The notes below the pieces were generated by a model, which saw only the letters and a program-made list of their open reading frames with translations, was not told where the DNA came from and did not search any database. From the NCBI GenBank assembly GCA_030998015.1, contig JARWMV010000234.1, positions 1,488,001-1,552,000 of the forward strand: a DNA stretch of 64,000 bases, given 5' to 3'. Of the stretch, positions 9,089 through 20,725 are shown in pieces; position 1 is the stretch's first letter, and the number at the start of each line of letters is the position of its first letter. The DNA is from Ceratorhiza oryzae-sativae. Lineage: Eukaryota; Basidiomycota; Agaricomycetes; Cantharellales; Ceratobasidiaceae. The position numbers and the translations under genes are program-made.

Positions 9089-12073
9089 TTAAAATACTGG
9101 GGCATCCCGCAAAAACAGCTTGTTCTCTTCCTTCTTCACCCAGCGAGCAATCGCATTGACTGCACCAACGATGGCGTTCTTCGGAAGTTGAGGCTCGACC
9201 GTAACATAGATCTCAAACGGTTGTGTGATCTATGGCAAGTAATACAGGTGAGTAGCGTAAATGGGTACTAAAGAAAACTACACACCCAACCCATCACGCA
9301 TTCCGTGTCCGTCTTGATCAGTTGTAGTTTGCTGGGACCAGTCTCTTGCCCAGATTTGGCATGCAATGCATCGTGAATTGTCTGGTACAAGGTCACAAGC
9401 CTGCACGCGTTATCTTCAGCGTCAATAATCTTCCACACGACTTGAATGGTGCCACTCACCTCGGTTGATTGAGTGCAGGATCCCACTGGGGGTGCGTAAC
9501 CTGCACCAAAGTTCGACTCTTGTAAACAAAATGCAAAAGTCCAGTTATCCCCAGCTCTTCGACTGTGTATGGCGAAGCCTGTGTCGCTTGGGATAACAAG
9601 CTCGGTACATTTGCCTTGACCAACGCCTAGCCCAACTGATCAATAAACTCTCAGCTTGGCTCCGCCCACCAGAAACTCACAGCTTCAGCTCCATCTGCCA
9701 AAGCCCTAATCTTCTCAAACCCATCTCGGTCCGGTGTGACAATCGCGAGCCCAACGCCATTATCCCCAGAGTCCAGGAAACTAACGTAGCAGTAGAGGAA
9801 TCCCTTGGGGTTAAACTTGGGCAAGCAAATAGGGAGCCAAGACGCCGACGAGGAAGAACGCAAGGCTGGGGAGGACAGAGTATTGAGGAGGAGGTGAAGA
9901 TCTGATGTTCTGGGTTACTCGAGGTACATGCGGGGTAAACCAAGCCTAGACACACCGGATGGATGAATGGAATGCTTCCGAGGTCGAACGAGGGTGACGA
10001 CCTTATCTCCTGAGAATACTATGACGTACAAAACGTCCTAGGCACGCATGAGATAAATATGCTGTGTGCGTGGTGGAGCATTACCTTGGTATCCTTGCTG
10101 GGAAGTACCAGCTCAGCTGTGCGCAATCGCAGCGCAGGGTCTACCCTCAATGTATGCAATGACGCAAGGGTGATGGACAAGTCTGTCGACAGACGTGCGG
10201 TGAGCGAATGGATGAGCGGATCAGTTCCTGCATGTGCCGGTCAGTCCGAGGACATGTACGCAAACGAACATAGACTTTACCATCGAGCAGCCTTCGTAGA
10301 TCGAAGTTCCCTCTTCGCTCAAAAATCTTCTGGAGCTGCGTACCTGTCAACACAGTTAAAATCTGCAGGTGGAGATAATCCAGGTGCAGTCGGATCTAAG
10401 CCGGTGCGTTAGTACCCGTCACAAATCTATTTGTCACGGAACCGTCGTACCACACTCTCTGGTTCTCCCCAACTGGACACGCATGCATAGTACAGTGGGG
10501 CCCGGAGGACAAACGTAATACGCGTGCGCCCTGCGTTGATACACCTGACCCATTCCCACTATGTCAATAGGTGATCTTCGTGGCACATTACAAATGGAGA
10601 CTGACCGGATCCTGTCTCCGTCATCCGCAAACACGCTAACCAGAGCCTGCAAAAGCCCCATCGCACTACTCACATCCTCTTCGGGCGACTCCGAGGCGAT
10701 ATCCACACTCTGCACAGTGGCGGAGGACTCGCTTCCGGAGGGGGCAGGAAGATGGGTCCAGGCGTCGGGGTAGCTGCTCCGCTGCCTGGAAGTTGCGGAA
10801 GTGTGGCCGGTGACCCTACTGTAGGTATCGACGAAGCCGAATTCGTAGTTTGAAAAGATATGGGGTTCGAGGATGTCGAGCCCGACGTAGTGGAAGGTGC
10901 CGAATTGGAAGAAGAGGTTGAGTGTGAGGGTTTAGGTTGGGGAGGTGCGGACAAACGACTGCCGCTACAGCGTTAAAAGTGGGAATGATTCTAGTAATAG
11001 ATAACGCACCTGGCAAACACAGGTTTCCCGGCATGCGTCAAGATGAAATACTCCCGAGGTGGATACTGATCGACTTGCGGGGTTTCGAGCGCTTGGACAA
11101 TCGCATCAGGGGGTAAAGCTGTCTCTCCGGGTCCAGGCGAATATTTGACAGATACATCATCCCGAAGAGGATTCTCGATATGACCTAGTCATCTAAGCAG
11201 CCTGAGTACTCTCCTAGAAACTAGAGACGAAAAACGTAAACTAAGTCACCTGAAGTCGGCGTAGGCGGGACAGAGCCCATCCGATTCAACGTCTTGCGCA
11301 ACTGGGTACGAAGCGCAAGCGTCACATTCTCGTTCGAATCGACGGGCGCAGCTCGTTCATCTTCCAACGGACTGTGATCTTCGCTCGGCACGACGGCAAT
11401 GACGATATCGGATTCACGATGGACCGTAAGTTCATTTGTCGAACTTGTCGGTATTCGGGCTTGGATGTGTTGCGTTGTCGGAGAGGGACCGGGTGTGGGG
11501 GGCGGGAGCGGGAGGGCGCACGCGACCGGGTGGTGGGTGTTTGGTGACCCGAGGGAGAGTCCATCGAGGTCGAGTTGAAGCTGGCTCGCACTTGGGTGGT
11601 TATCTTATCTAGACGCCACCGACACCGCCATCGGTGCCTCTGGAGATATGTCCCAACCACCACCTCCACCCGAATTCCACCATTCGGCGCCTCTGCCTCG
11701 TCCTGCGCCACCTGTCCAACCGCTCCGCCCGCCCAAATTTCATCGCTATCTGGCAATAGTCAGCTATGGTCTCGTAGGAGGCAAGGGGTTGGTATCGTGA
11801 AACGAATATGATTCTAAAATTTAAAATTACAGTCATTTCGGTCTACAACATCTTTTACGCAGACTATGGGGACAAAGAGCATGTCTTTTCTCCAGTATGT
11901 TGTCATTGGGACTTACGTAGCCTCTGCCCTGACGATCTCATTGTGATAGGCGAGGCGCTGGCTTGATCGACAAAAGGTGGCGTTTTGGACGTTGAGCCCC
12001 GCGGAGCGGGCTGCTGCTGAACAGGCTCGACAGCAGCAAGCGGTCCTGCCACATGACACGTCTCGGCCGACAT
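9089..12073 (-). CDS. MON1: Vacuolar fusion protein MON1 (Ypt7/Rab7 GEF subunit)
   Basis: MON1 forms with CCZ1 the guanine-nucleotide exchange factor that activates Ypt7/Rab7 on late endosomes, vacuoles and autophagosomes. Recognisable blocks in order: a Pro/Ser-rich disordered N-terminus; REYFILTHAGKPVFAR, the start of the first longin domain; SAMGLLQALVSVFADDGDRI; GTQLQKIFERRGNFDLRRLL; LPKFNPKGFLYCYVSFLDSG of the second longin domain; and a C-terminal block with QPFEIYVTVEPQLPKNAI and ENKLFLRDAPVF before the stop at 9089-9091. Many short introns separate the blocks. The first ATG (12073) and the N-terminal exons are the least certain part, since that region is low complexity. The 5' end faces the guanylyltransferase gene across 0.8 kb. 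Confidence 0.85.
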
Positions 12074-12910
12074 GACGATACGTTTATTGCTTGGCCGTGC
12101 TGCGGCTGGCGTTCCCAAGACGAGGCGGTGGAAAACGAGGCTATTCCACTTGGTCTTCTCGATCGCTCGCGTAGCCCTAATCGCGGGTATTTTGCTACGA
12201 ATACAAAGACATATGCTCGGGTCGTGTAACTCTCTGTCCTAAGCACCTGCTCACGAACTCCGAGGTTTCAGACGATAGGCTGCGAGCCTACGAAAAGACG
12301 CCGAGATTGTTAGGCTAGAAGATTGCCGAAGTCGAGCTCCCTTTTATGGATGGTCTTGGGATGCCTTGCGTTATGCGCTGGTAGGTCTCATGAGGGATCC
12401 CGCTATGCGTGGCAAACGCTTCATTCCGGTTTCGTACTCTACATGAACGCACCGAGGTAGACCGCAGTCTGGCAGGTGACGTGATCACAGGACCAAGAGC
12501 CAGCGACATCGGCCGGGGAGTGACAGAAACTAAGTTGGTTCAACCGGCAACCGCCCGAGGGGTCATGCATGTGTGTCTCGACATGCCAGAGATTGTACTG
12601 TCGGATGGCAGACGACGGCTGGGCGTTGGGACGCCGCAATAGCAAAAACAACAAAAGAATGAACAGAATAGATAGCATTTATATGCCGATCCACGACGAT
12701 CAGAACCATGTATTCAGCCGTCGGACTACAGTAAGAATGAAATCGGCGGCGGTCAGGGATCGAAGGAGCCGGAGGCAACGGAACCTGGGTCCATTTGATA
12801 TGGGCGATCCATGAGACGCGCCGCGACGTGTCGGTGTCTAGACTTAAAAAACTCGACTTTTTGCGGCTAGTTCGCTGACTACACCCCATCCACCACCCCA
12901 CCCGCTCGCC
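12074..12910. other. Divergent intergenic region between MON1 and guanylyltransferase
   Basis: Holds the two 5' flanks. Several ORFs of 60-80 codons on both strands overlap each other and carry no recognisable motif. A possible extra 5' exon of MON1 is not excluded. Confidence 0.45.
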
Positions 12911-14577
12911 ATGGCCACCCCCGCCGCCAACGCGCCCCTCGGCATCGAGGCCATGTTCCAGCAGATCATGCTCAGTCTGCAGAAATCCGTGCGTGCGCCT
13001 CGTTTGCCCCGGCGCACTGGCTGACGTCCACCACAGCAAGCAGATGTCGAAGCGCTCAAGGCCGACTATGCCGACCTCAAGCACACAAACGCCGTCCTCG
13101 AGAAGCTCGTGCGCGACTCGGTGAGCGGCTTGTATGCGGTGCCTGGGCATCGGCTGACAGACCTGTGCGCAGACATCCACCCTGGTACCCCCTGGGCGCA
13201 CTCTCTCGACGTCCACCGCGCCCGGAAGCCCTGTCGCCCGCCCCACTCGCTCGCCGTTCCTCGCCCCGACAGGCCCGCCGTCGCTCTACGTGCCCAGCAC
13301 GCCATCGCAGGAGTACAAGTCGTTTGAATGCCCCGGATTCTGGGCTGTCGTCCCCGCAGGCGGCGCCGGCACACGTCTCTGGCCGCTCTCGCGCGAGAGC
13401 TACCCCAAGTTCTTCCTCGACGTCACGCTCTCGGGCCGCAGCCTGATCCAGAGCACATGGGATCGTCTCGTTCCTCTCGCATCCCCCGATCGGCTCATGG
13501 TCGTCACCGGCCAGATCCACGCGCCGACCGTGCAATTGCAGCTCCCCGATCTCGATCCGTCCAACCTGCTCGCAGAACCGAGCCCCAAGGAGTCGGCTGC
13601 TGCGATTGGCCTCGCTGCTGCGGTTCTCGCACGACGCGACCCAGACGCGGTCCTCGGCTCCTTTGCTGCCGATCATATGATTAGCGGTGCCGACGCATTC
13701 ATGGGTGCCGTGACCGAGGCTGTGCCGCCGCTCGACACGACTATCTCGTCACCATCGGCATCGCCCCATCCCATCCCTCGACCGGCTTTGGATATGTCCG
13801 TCTCGGTCGTCAACTCAACCTCCCCGGCTTGCCCAACACCCGCATTGTGTCCCAATTCAAGGAAAAACCCGATGCACGCACCGCTGCGGCATACATTTCC
13901 AGCGGAAACTACCGCTGGAACGCGGGCATGTTCGTCGTCAAAGCAAGCGTCCTCATGGCCCTCTATGCCGAGTACTGCCCTGAACTAGCGAGCGGACTCG
14001 AGAAGATTGCCGCAGTCTGGGATGATCAACCATCGAGGGAAAAGGCGCTCGCCGAGATTTGGCCAACGCTGCCCAAGATTGCGATTGATAATGCAGTCGC
14101 AGAAGCCCGCAGCATTGACCGGAAGGGTCGCCACTGTTCCGGCTACTTTTGGTGAATATTTTCGATCGCAGGGTTGGCGAAAACGAATATTGACACATTG
14201 TTAGGTTGGGACGATGTCGGCGACTTTGCGTCGCTGGCAGACCTGCTCCCTGCAGAGCCCCACCAAACGAGGATCCTGGGCGATGGAAATCTAGGTGAGC
14301 CCATCGCGTCCTAGTCCCCGCGCTCAAACTGAGTTGCATGCCATTCCCTGGATGTTCACCCGACTAACCATACCTCGCACTTGCAGTCATCACCGAGCAA
14401 GTGGCGGGAGGGATCGTCGTGCCTGCCTCTGGGCGTCTGATTGCGTGCCTGGGTGTTGACGATCTGGTGATTGTGGATACCAACGACGCACTGTTGATCA
14501 CCACACGTGCGCGTAGCCAAGAAGTGAAAAAGATTGTGAAAAAGACCAAGGAGAGCGGGTGGAAGACGCTCCTCTAG
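12911..14577 (+). CDS. Mannose-1-phosphate guanylyltransferase, ManC type, with coiled-coil N-terminus
   Basis: Transfers GMP from GTP to mannose-1-phosphate, making GDP-mannose for glycosylation and wall mannans. Exon 1 (12911-12988) and exon 2 (13037-13120) encode a heptad-like helix (DVEALKADYADLKHTNAVLE). Exon 3 continues in frame through a Ser/Pro linker into the nucleotidyltransferase: VVPAGGAGTRLWPLSRESYP (pyrophosphorylase signature), KESAAAIGLAAAVL, GSFAADHMI, LVTIGIAPSHP, GYVRLG, GNYRWNAGMFVV and, after an intron, GWDDVGDFASL. A last exon (VITEQVAGGIVVPASGRL ... KTLL) ends at 14577. The signature is closer to bacterial ManC than to the fungal Psa1/MPG1 enzyme. Two frame changes interrupt it: one base seems missing at about 13721-13724 and one extra at about 14121-14127, so the frame is restored between them. 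Either sequencing errors or decay. Confidence 0.82.
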
Positions 14578-14812
14578 GCAAGTTTGCATCTGGGTCAGAC
14601 TCTTTCGTGTTCTTGCTCTACGACTTTTTTGCTCTGTGCTTAATGCGTGGCCTGGCTGTCGGGTCATGGGGTTTTTTCTTTTGATCTGGGTGTCTTAATT
14701 ATGGTTGTTGTCGTGGCTGAATAAAAACTCTGCTCAGTCTTACAACGTGCGACCACGAGGTGGGAAACATGAATCGAATAATTTAGTCTACTGTGAACGC
14801 GGGCGTCAAAAG
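14578..14812. other. Convergent 3' flank
   Basis: 235 bp between the stops of the guanylyltransferase and the NADH dehydrogenase. It holds their 3' untranslated regions, including T-rich stretches. Nothing else is seen. Confidence 0.5.
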
Positions 14813-16545
14813 TTAAAACCTCGAAATGTCGCGGCCAAAGACCCAGTTGATCATCCTTGGAAAGCGGTGAGTTCCGTGTGTTCGACGGCCTTGACGAGAT
14901 TGTGCTTACCACAGAGTAGGGATCAAGATCTTGTTCCGCCAACTGACGCTCTTGGTGAGATACGCGCCTCGCCAGATGACCCACGCGGCCCAACTAGGCA
15001 CGCGCATATACTCAGCCGTGGCTTGTCAAGAGATCAAAACAGGCTTACCCCTTGACGTTTTGTTTTTCGCCCTGCAAGATGGCCCGCCATCCGCCCAAGT
15101 ACGCCAACGCGCCAAAGTTTTGGAATTTAAAGTCTTTACCGCCAGACGGATCCGCGTTGAGTTGTTTGCTCAGGTATTTCGCCTTTTGGGATGCGACCTG
15201 GGCCGTCGTTGGGAGGAGCGGGCCGTCTTTGATTAGAGCGCAGTCACCTGAGAACAGGGCATCAGACCAAGGCGAGTGAGAAACCCAACAGACGCACCAA
15301 GAGCAAATACATCCTCCATCACCTCTCCGTTTTCTTTCAGCACCCGCAACTTTCCATCCGTCAATATCCGCTTTGCGTTCGAATCCTCTTTGAGCACGCC
15401 CTTCATCGCGCCCACAAACGGATTCGTCGCGAGACCGGTCGCCCAGACGAGCATCCCAAACCGGACAGGATCGTCGTTTTTGAAATGCAACACCCCGTCC
15501 TCGACGCGCGAGACGAAATGTTGCGGTTTGATCGTCACGCCCTCGCGCTTGAGGTGTTTCTCGGCAAACTCGGACAGGGCCGTGTCGAACATGCCGAGGA
15601 TGCGGGGCGCGACGTCGTAGATCGTGATCTTTGCGTGGTTCGCGACGAGGTCTTTGCCCTGGCCGGCTGGGTACAGAGCCGGAAGGTCGTCGTGCAACAG
15701 GTCGTGCAGCTCGGCGGCGAATTCGACGCCCGTCGCGCCTCCCCCAACGATAGCAAAGTGCAAGAGCTTGTCGCGTTCTTCGGGCGTTGTGGTGGGTAAA
15801 GCAGCTTTTTCAAAGTTGGACAGGACCCGTTGGCGGATGCGGCGTGCGTCGGAGACGTCTTTGAGGAAATTGGCGTGTTGGGCGACGCCTGGGATGCCGA
15901 ATGTTTGAGAGTAGGCTCCGGGGGCTATGATGAGCTGCACATAGGTGAGTTAAAGGGGGGGGGCTATGACAGATAGGTGCAAAGGCTTGCTTTGTCATAG
16001 TGGACTTGGAACTTGTCGCCTCCTTGGTCCTTGTCGAGTCCGGCTTGGAGGTTGCTTTGGGCTGTAACGTATTTGCCTTCAAAGTCGACGGTTTCAGCCC
16101 ATGCTTGGTACACTAGTGCGCGCACACACGGTCGGGTTCAATTTTAAAATAAAAAACTTGGAGAGGCTAAACGATGAAATGAGATCTCACGTTCGACGCC
16201 TTTTTGTCGAACCGGCTCGATTGCAGTGCGGAACTCGAGTGTGCCCACGGCAGTCGATGCGAGGAGCGGTGTAAATGCGAAATAGGACCGTGGCGATATG
16301 ACGACTATTTGGTATTTCTTCTTGTCTGCGAGATGCAGAATACCGTAGCCTGCCCAGCCGGAGCCGATGATCACAAGTCGCTCGCGGTCTGACAGCAACC
16401 AGTGTCAAAGAAAAGGCCAACATATAGTACGACACGACTGACCTCCTTTGCGCGAATCGAGCTCTTTGGTGCTGTACCCTCGCAACACAGCAGCAGGCAA
16501 TCGCCAAGGCTTGATCTGACGCGGGATCGAGCGTACGAGTGACAT
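14813..16545 (-). CDS. Mitochondrial type II (alternative) NADH:ubiquinone oxidoreductase
   Basis: Single-subunit, rotenone-insensitive NADH dehydrogenase passing electrons from NADH to ubiquinone without pumping protons. The N-terminus (MSLVRSIPRQIKPWRLPAAV, then LRGYST) is a typical arginine-rich mitochondrial presequence. Next come the FAD fold (RLVIIGSGWAGYGILHL), SYFAFTPLLASTAVGTLEFR, LIIAPGAYSQTFGIPG, the NADH fold (HFAIVGGGATGVEFAAELHD), RFGMLVWATGLATNPFV, and a C-terminus INWVFGRDISRF followed by the stop at 14813-14815, as in yeast Nde1/Ndi1. At least four introns are present. Whether it faces the matrix or the intermembrane space cannot be decided here. No EF-hand insertion is visible. 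Confidence 0.9.
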
Positions 16546-17281
16546 GAGAAAAAAAGTTCGAGGAACGAGTCTACCCAAAGCCTAACTTCGATCGAGCGTA
16601 TTTGAGTCCTCCCCGAGGACGAGAGATGAGACGGGTTTTGTGCAAGTTCACACGCGACTCTGTCCAACAGAGGCAACCGAGTTCCCCCGCGCAGCCGCCC
16701 ATGCCCATTTTATTCGGTTTTCGGCGCCCCCCGTGTGATGATTGGTGTTCGGTCACCGAGAGCCGTTGCATATACCAATGACGCACATGGAATGGCGCGG
16801 CATATGCATCCAGAGCGATGGCTGAGGTTCAGCCGGAATTCACAAGGGATTCAAGCTCCGTCGGTCTTTGTATGCGCGCATCACGTGAGCCCGATCTCCC
16901 CCTGATGAAATTCCCCCGCACTGGTGCGCCCAGACAGTAATAATGGGTTCGCCCAGTGCAGCAATAGGGGCCAGGCGGTATAGGGCAGGTTGAGCCGCAC
17001 AGATGGCCCGGAGCGCAAGATGGATGGGTGTACTCGGTTTGCCGTCTGATAAGCATGTGTTCGGCACCCGTCACACATAAAGGGTCGCCCAGATGCACGG
17101 CCCAAGCCACGCTCGGGTTGCAGATGGGGGGTGGCGGGCACGGTGCTGACGGTGTTGGGGACGGCTTGGGTGGCGAGCGGGGTGGTATAAGTAGCGCACG
17201 TGATGCGGGCCGGGACAGGACTGATTGACGACGACGCCTTGCAGAGTCCTCGAGTTGTCATCAGCGTGTCTGCGGATCGTA
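16546..17281. other. Divergent promoter region
   Basis: 0.74 kb between the starts of the NADH dehydrogenase (minus) and the RING ligase (plus). It is GC-rich with no gene-like reading frame supported by motif. A weak TATA-like GTATAAG occurs at about 17184, roughly 100 bp before the ATG at 17282. Confidence 0.4.
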
Positions 17282-19906
17282 ATGGACACGTCCCCTACCA
17301 CCCGTTCTCTTTTCATCCACGACACCTCCATGGGCAGTGCTCTTTCCGCCGTCCGCACCGGCCGCATCAGCCTCAAGCGCAGAGGCCACGCCGACGCCGA
17401 CCACGATGACACCTCATCCAGCAGGCATCACAAGCGCCACGTGAACACCCACGCTCATCTCCACCGCCCGTCGATAGCGCCGATGGGCGTTTCTGTGACG
17501 GGTCCTCACCACCAGCCAGCGGCGACACTACTCTCGTCGACGATCTCACGGACGAACAGGAAGCGAGCTTGGGTGCACTCAAAGGAAAGGCCCGGGATAA
17601 TGTGGTTGGCCTTCTTTTGATGCTTCTTTGTTCTTGGCTGACAACCATGGCTAGTGCTCATCGTCCATCGTCTCTGCGCTCCTACCCGTCCAGGATACCA
17701 TGGAGCCGCCTGCCTCGTCTCCCGACCAGCGGGCGCTCCAGCTTGCCGACGAAATCGAATCCGAACTACGGTGTGCCTCTCAATCTGATTCGGTCGCTTT
17801 GGCCCCTAACCGCTAATTGTGCAGATGCGGATGCTGTACAGAGATTGCCTATAATGTAAGCCGACCTGTAGTACTCGCCATGGCTCTCCAGTTCTGACTC
17901 GGTTCGTCAATAGCCTGTCTCTCTTAGCCCATGCCATCATTTCTTCTGCGGCTCTTGCATGACTCTTCATCTTTCTCATTCGCGGGCGGCTCCGAACTAT
18001 ACTCGTGCCATCTGTCCGGCGTGTCGTACACCTCTCGCAAGTATCAGCCCAAGCAGGCAAGTATCTTGCGTTTGGTAATCAAGCCCAACAGCGGCCATAA
18101 CCGCTTCGCCTTTCATAGGGTAGTACAATCTTTAGTTAGTGCGCTCGTACGGGTCTATCCCGAACGGGCACGAACAGAGCGAGAACGAGCGCAAGCAGAC
18201 GAAATCTACACTGCTGGTCGCGACATTCCAGTATGTTTGGCTGTCCACCTGCGCACTCGGCCTCGTTTACTCATACCATATCAGATTCCCCCACCTCGCA
18301 TGCCGAACCCCGATATCCTGTTGCCCCAACAGCAAAACTCTGCGGCTGATAATCTTGCCCGGCCATGCCCTCACTGGTGCGCTTCTTGCATCTTTGTTCC
18401 GCTTTGTTCGCCTCGACTGAACCATTTCACTATAGCGCTCCCAACAACTCGTTTGATTGGACGTGTCCTCGACCAATTCCCAATCCCGAAACCGACGCCG
18501 CCAACGCGTGGAACCTCAGCAATGGCGCCCCACCTGGACACAGCTACTGTGGTGCATGGTGAGAGAATCGTGAGCGCTGGCAAGCAATATGTTTACTCAT
18601 ATTTGGTTTATCACCTCGTTTTGTTTCGTTTTTTTGATATGGTTGGATATAGCGATGAACTCTACGCGATCGGCGCTCCGACTTCGAGTCGATGCGATAT
18701 GTGCACGACTGGATTTTGTGGAATTTCAGTCCCGAGGGTGTGCAGGTCTCAATGGCTGCACCAGGTGCAGCTGTTGAGCACACATAACAGCTTGCAAGGT
18801 AGGTTTGGCTGCGAGTGCCAAGCACGGTAGGGGGCTGATCTGGGGGACTTGCAGGGCTCATCGAAGACGGCAAGGTCTACGAGGCCTTTGGCGACAATAC
18901 GATTGAAGTGGAGATTATGTTCGATTATCTTAGAGAGGCGGAGATTTCGCCCAACATGATATACCTCGACGTGAGTTGCTCAGCTCTACACGGCTGCATA
19001 CAACCAATTATTTCCTGCTTTTCTTTTCCACACTAGATCGTCGACCATATCCTCGCTTCGCCAGAAGGCTTCGAGTCTCGCATCGCCAATGGCTTGTTTG
19101 CCAACTCGCACCAACCCGAGATGCGGGTGCCTGATGCACAATATCTTGCCGAGCGCTCAGCTTTAGCATCTACAGCCCGGGTATCAGAACCCCCAAGTAT
19201 ACTGTTCGCAGAGTTCACAGATGAGGACGATAGCGATGCCGAGGGTGACGCCGACAGCGAAATCTCACGGCGAAGGACTGCTGGTGGGCGGAGCGAGGAG
19301 AGCGCGGTTAGGCCTGGAGAGAATACTGGTGGAATAAGGATAGGAGAAGCCATGAGCGGGAGCGGAGGAACGAATGACGAAGCTGCGAATGGGATGATGC
19401 TTCCTCGCTTCGCGGATTTGATGCGCTCGATGCGAGACGTCGACGTCCCTCCATCTTTCACGTTTGCCGAGCCTCAAACTCAGGCTCAAGTTCGACCCGT
19501 GCCCACAGCCACTACTGCCGCCACTACCACCTCTACTTCTACCCCCCGCCGACTGAAAATCTGTCGAGAGTGCGCGACGACGGTGTTCACAGACGGATTG
19601 AAGGACTGGTGGGCGAGGGAAATGCGGACCATGCTCGGCATGGAGCGACTACCTGTTTGGGTCGTGCAGAGGAAGATGTGTGAGAATGGCGAGACATGTG
19701 CTGATCAGGGAAATTATGGTATGCTACATCTTTAGTTCTATTTCAATACCCCACTGACACGGAGCTTGCCTTTTGGCATTAGACCATTCCAAAGCCTGTA
19801 AGTTATACTTAGTTGTTACCAAGCGCCTATGACTCAACCAGTATCAACAGATTGCCATATTGCCGCACCACCATCAGGCGCAGAGAATACTACAGGTACA
19901 TCATAA
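17282..19906 (+). CDS. CHFR-like RING-finger E3 ubiquitin ligase
   Basis: A C3HC4 RING is assembled over two exons: LRCGCCTEIAYN, intron, PVSLSPCHHFFCGSC, and after 21 residues AICPACRTPL. It is followed by ERARTERERAQADEIYTAGR, a second Cys-rich section (RPCPHC, SFDWTCPRPIPNPETDAANA, GAPPGHSYC, RCDMCTTGFCGISVPRVC), GLIEDGKVYEAFGDNTIEVE, a long acidic/Ser disordered segment, and a terminal zinc-ligand-like block (RRLKICRECATTVF ... CADQGNY, DHSKAYCHIAAPP) with stop at 19904-19906. Order and sequence match fungal CHFR-type ligases, but no FHA domain precedes the RING; instead there is a low-complexity N-terminus containing TLVDDLTDEQEASLGALKGK. The exact N-terminal exons are uncertain because two overlapping frames are open there. 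Role inferred from family: ubiquitination in checkpoint or stress control. Confidence 0.78.
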
Positions 19907-20725
19907 TAGATTGTAAATGAATTAAGTATAACATATGGGTTGGTATGCCATTTCCTTTCCGGTCGTCATGCGTTATGAAATGTCTGTTTGTCCTTCGTGG
20001 ATCGTGGATCATGTACAGTTTTGCCAGGTGGATGATTGGTTTTGAGTTCGTATATGCGTTGCGAGTGATTGAGTTTCATACATACGGCCCACACAACCAT
20101 GTCCCAGATGCAAAAGTCCAGCGATTCAGATGGCACCAATGAACCGTGCATGCACACAGAAGAAACGCAATTATAAAGATGAAATAGGCTGCTGAGAGAA
20201 AGCAAAGCCTACTATACACAAGTAGCCCAGGAGTGACCCAGGTGAGGAGATCTGCGAAACCCGCCTGACCAACAAGATAGAAGACGTCATACAAAAAATA
20301 GCGAATAGGCGGGAAGCTAGACCGAGCGCACGAATACTAGGAGCTACTGTGTCCGAAAAAGCGCACCGAACCCATGGGAAACGCGCAATACCTAGCCGGT
20401 GGGAGAATCAAGAGGCCCTTGTCAGACATTTAGCACGAGGAGTGGTATAATACGAGGCACATTCCTCATTGCTTCTGCACCTTCGTATGGTCTGTGAGCC
20501 CTGGTTTCTACAGAATTGTCACCTAGATTAAAAATCAGCGCTTCGATCTTGTCGGGAATTTCAAATTATGACATCAGTGGTACAAGGTCGAGAGTTGTTC
20601 CAGTGGCGTCATATGCTGTACCACGTTCTACCTCTAATTTCTCCAATCTCCCCCGCAGGCTCGCGTTGCCGTTGCTGCGCCACCTTTCTTGTCATTGGGA
20701 TCAGCAAACAGGCCATACCCTAACT
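19907..20725. other. Intergenic
   Basis: 0.8 kb with no supported gene. The frame of the F-box gene is open upstream of its chosen ATG back to 20516 but looks non-coding there. Confidence 0.45.

Noticed and set aside
13077..13676. A 199-codon minus-strand ORF over the guanylyltransferase
   Set aside because: It is the antisense shadow of a GC-rich conserved enzyme; the plus strand carries the catalytic motif.
17931..18830. A 299-codon open frame on the plus strand inside the RING gene region
   Set aside because: The RING motif (PCHHFFCGSC ... ICPACRTPL) is encoded in another frame of the same stretch with good splice sites; the long frame has no motif and is fortuitous.
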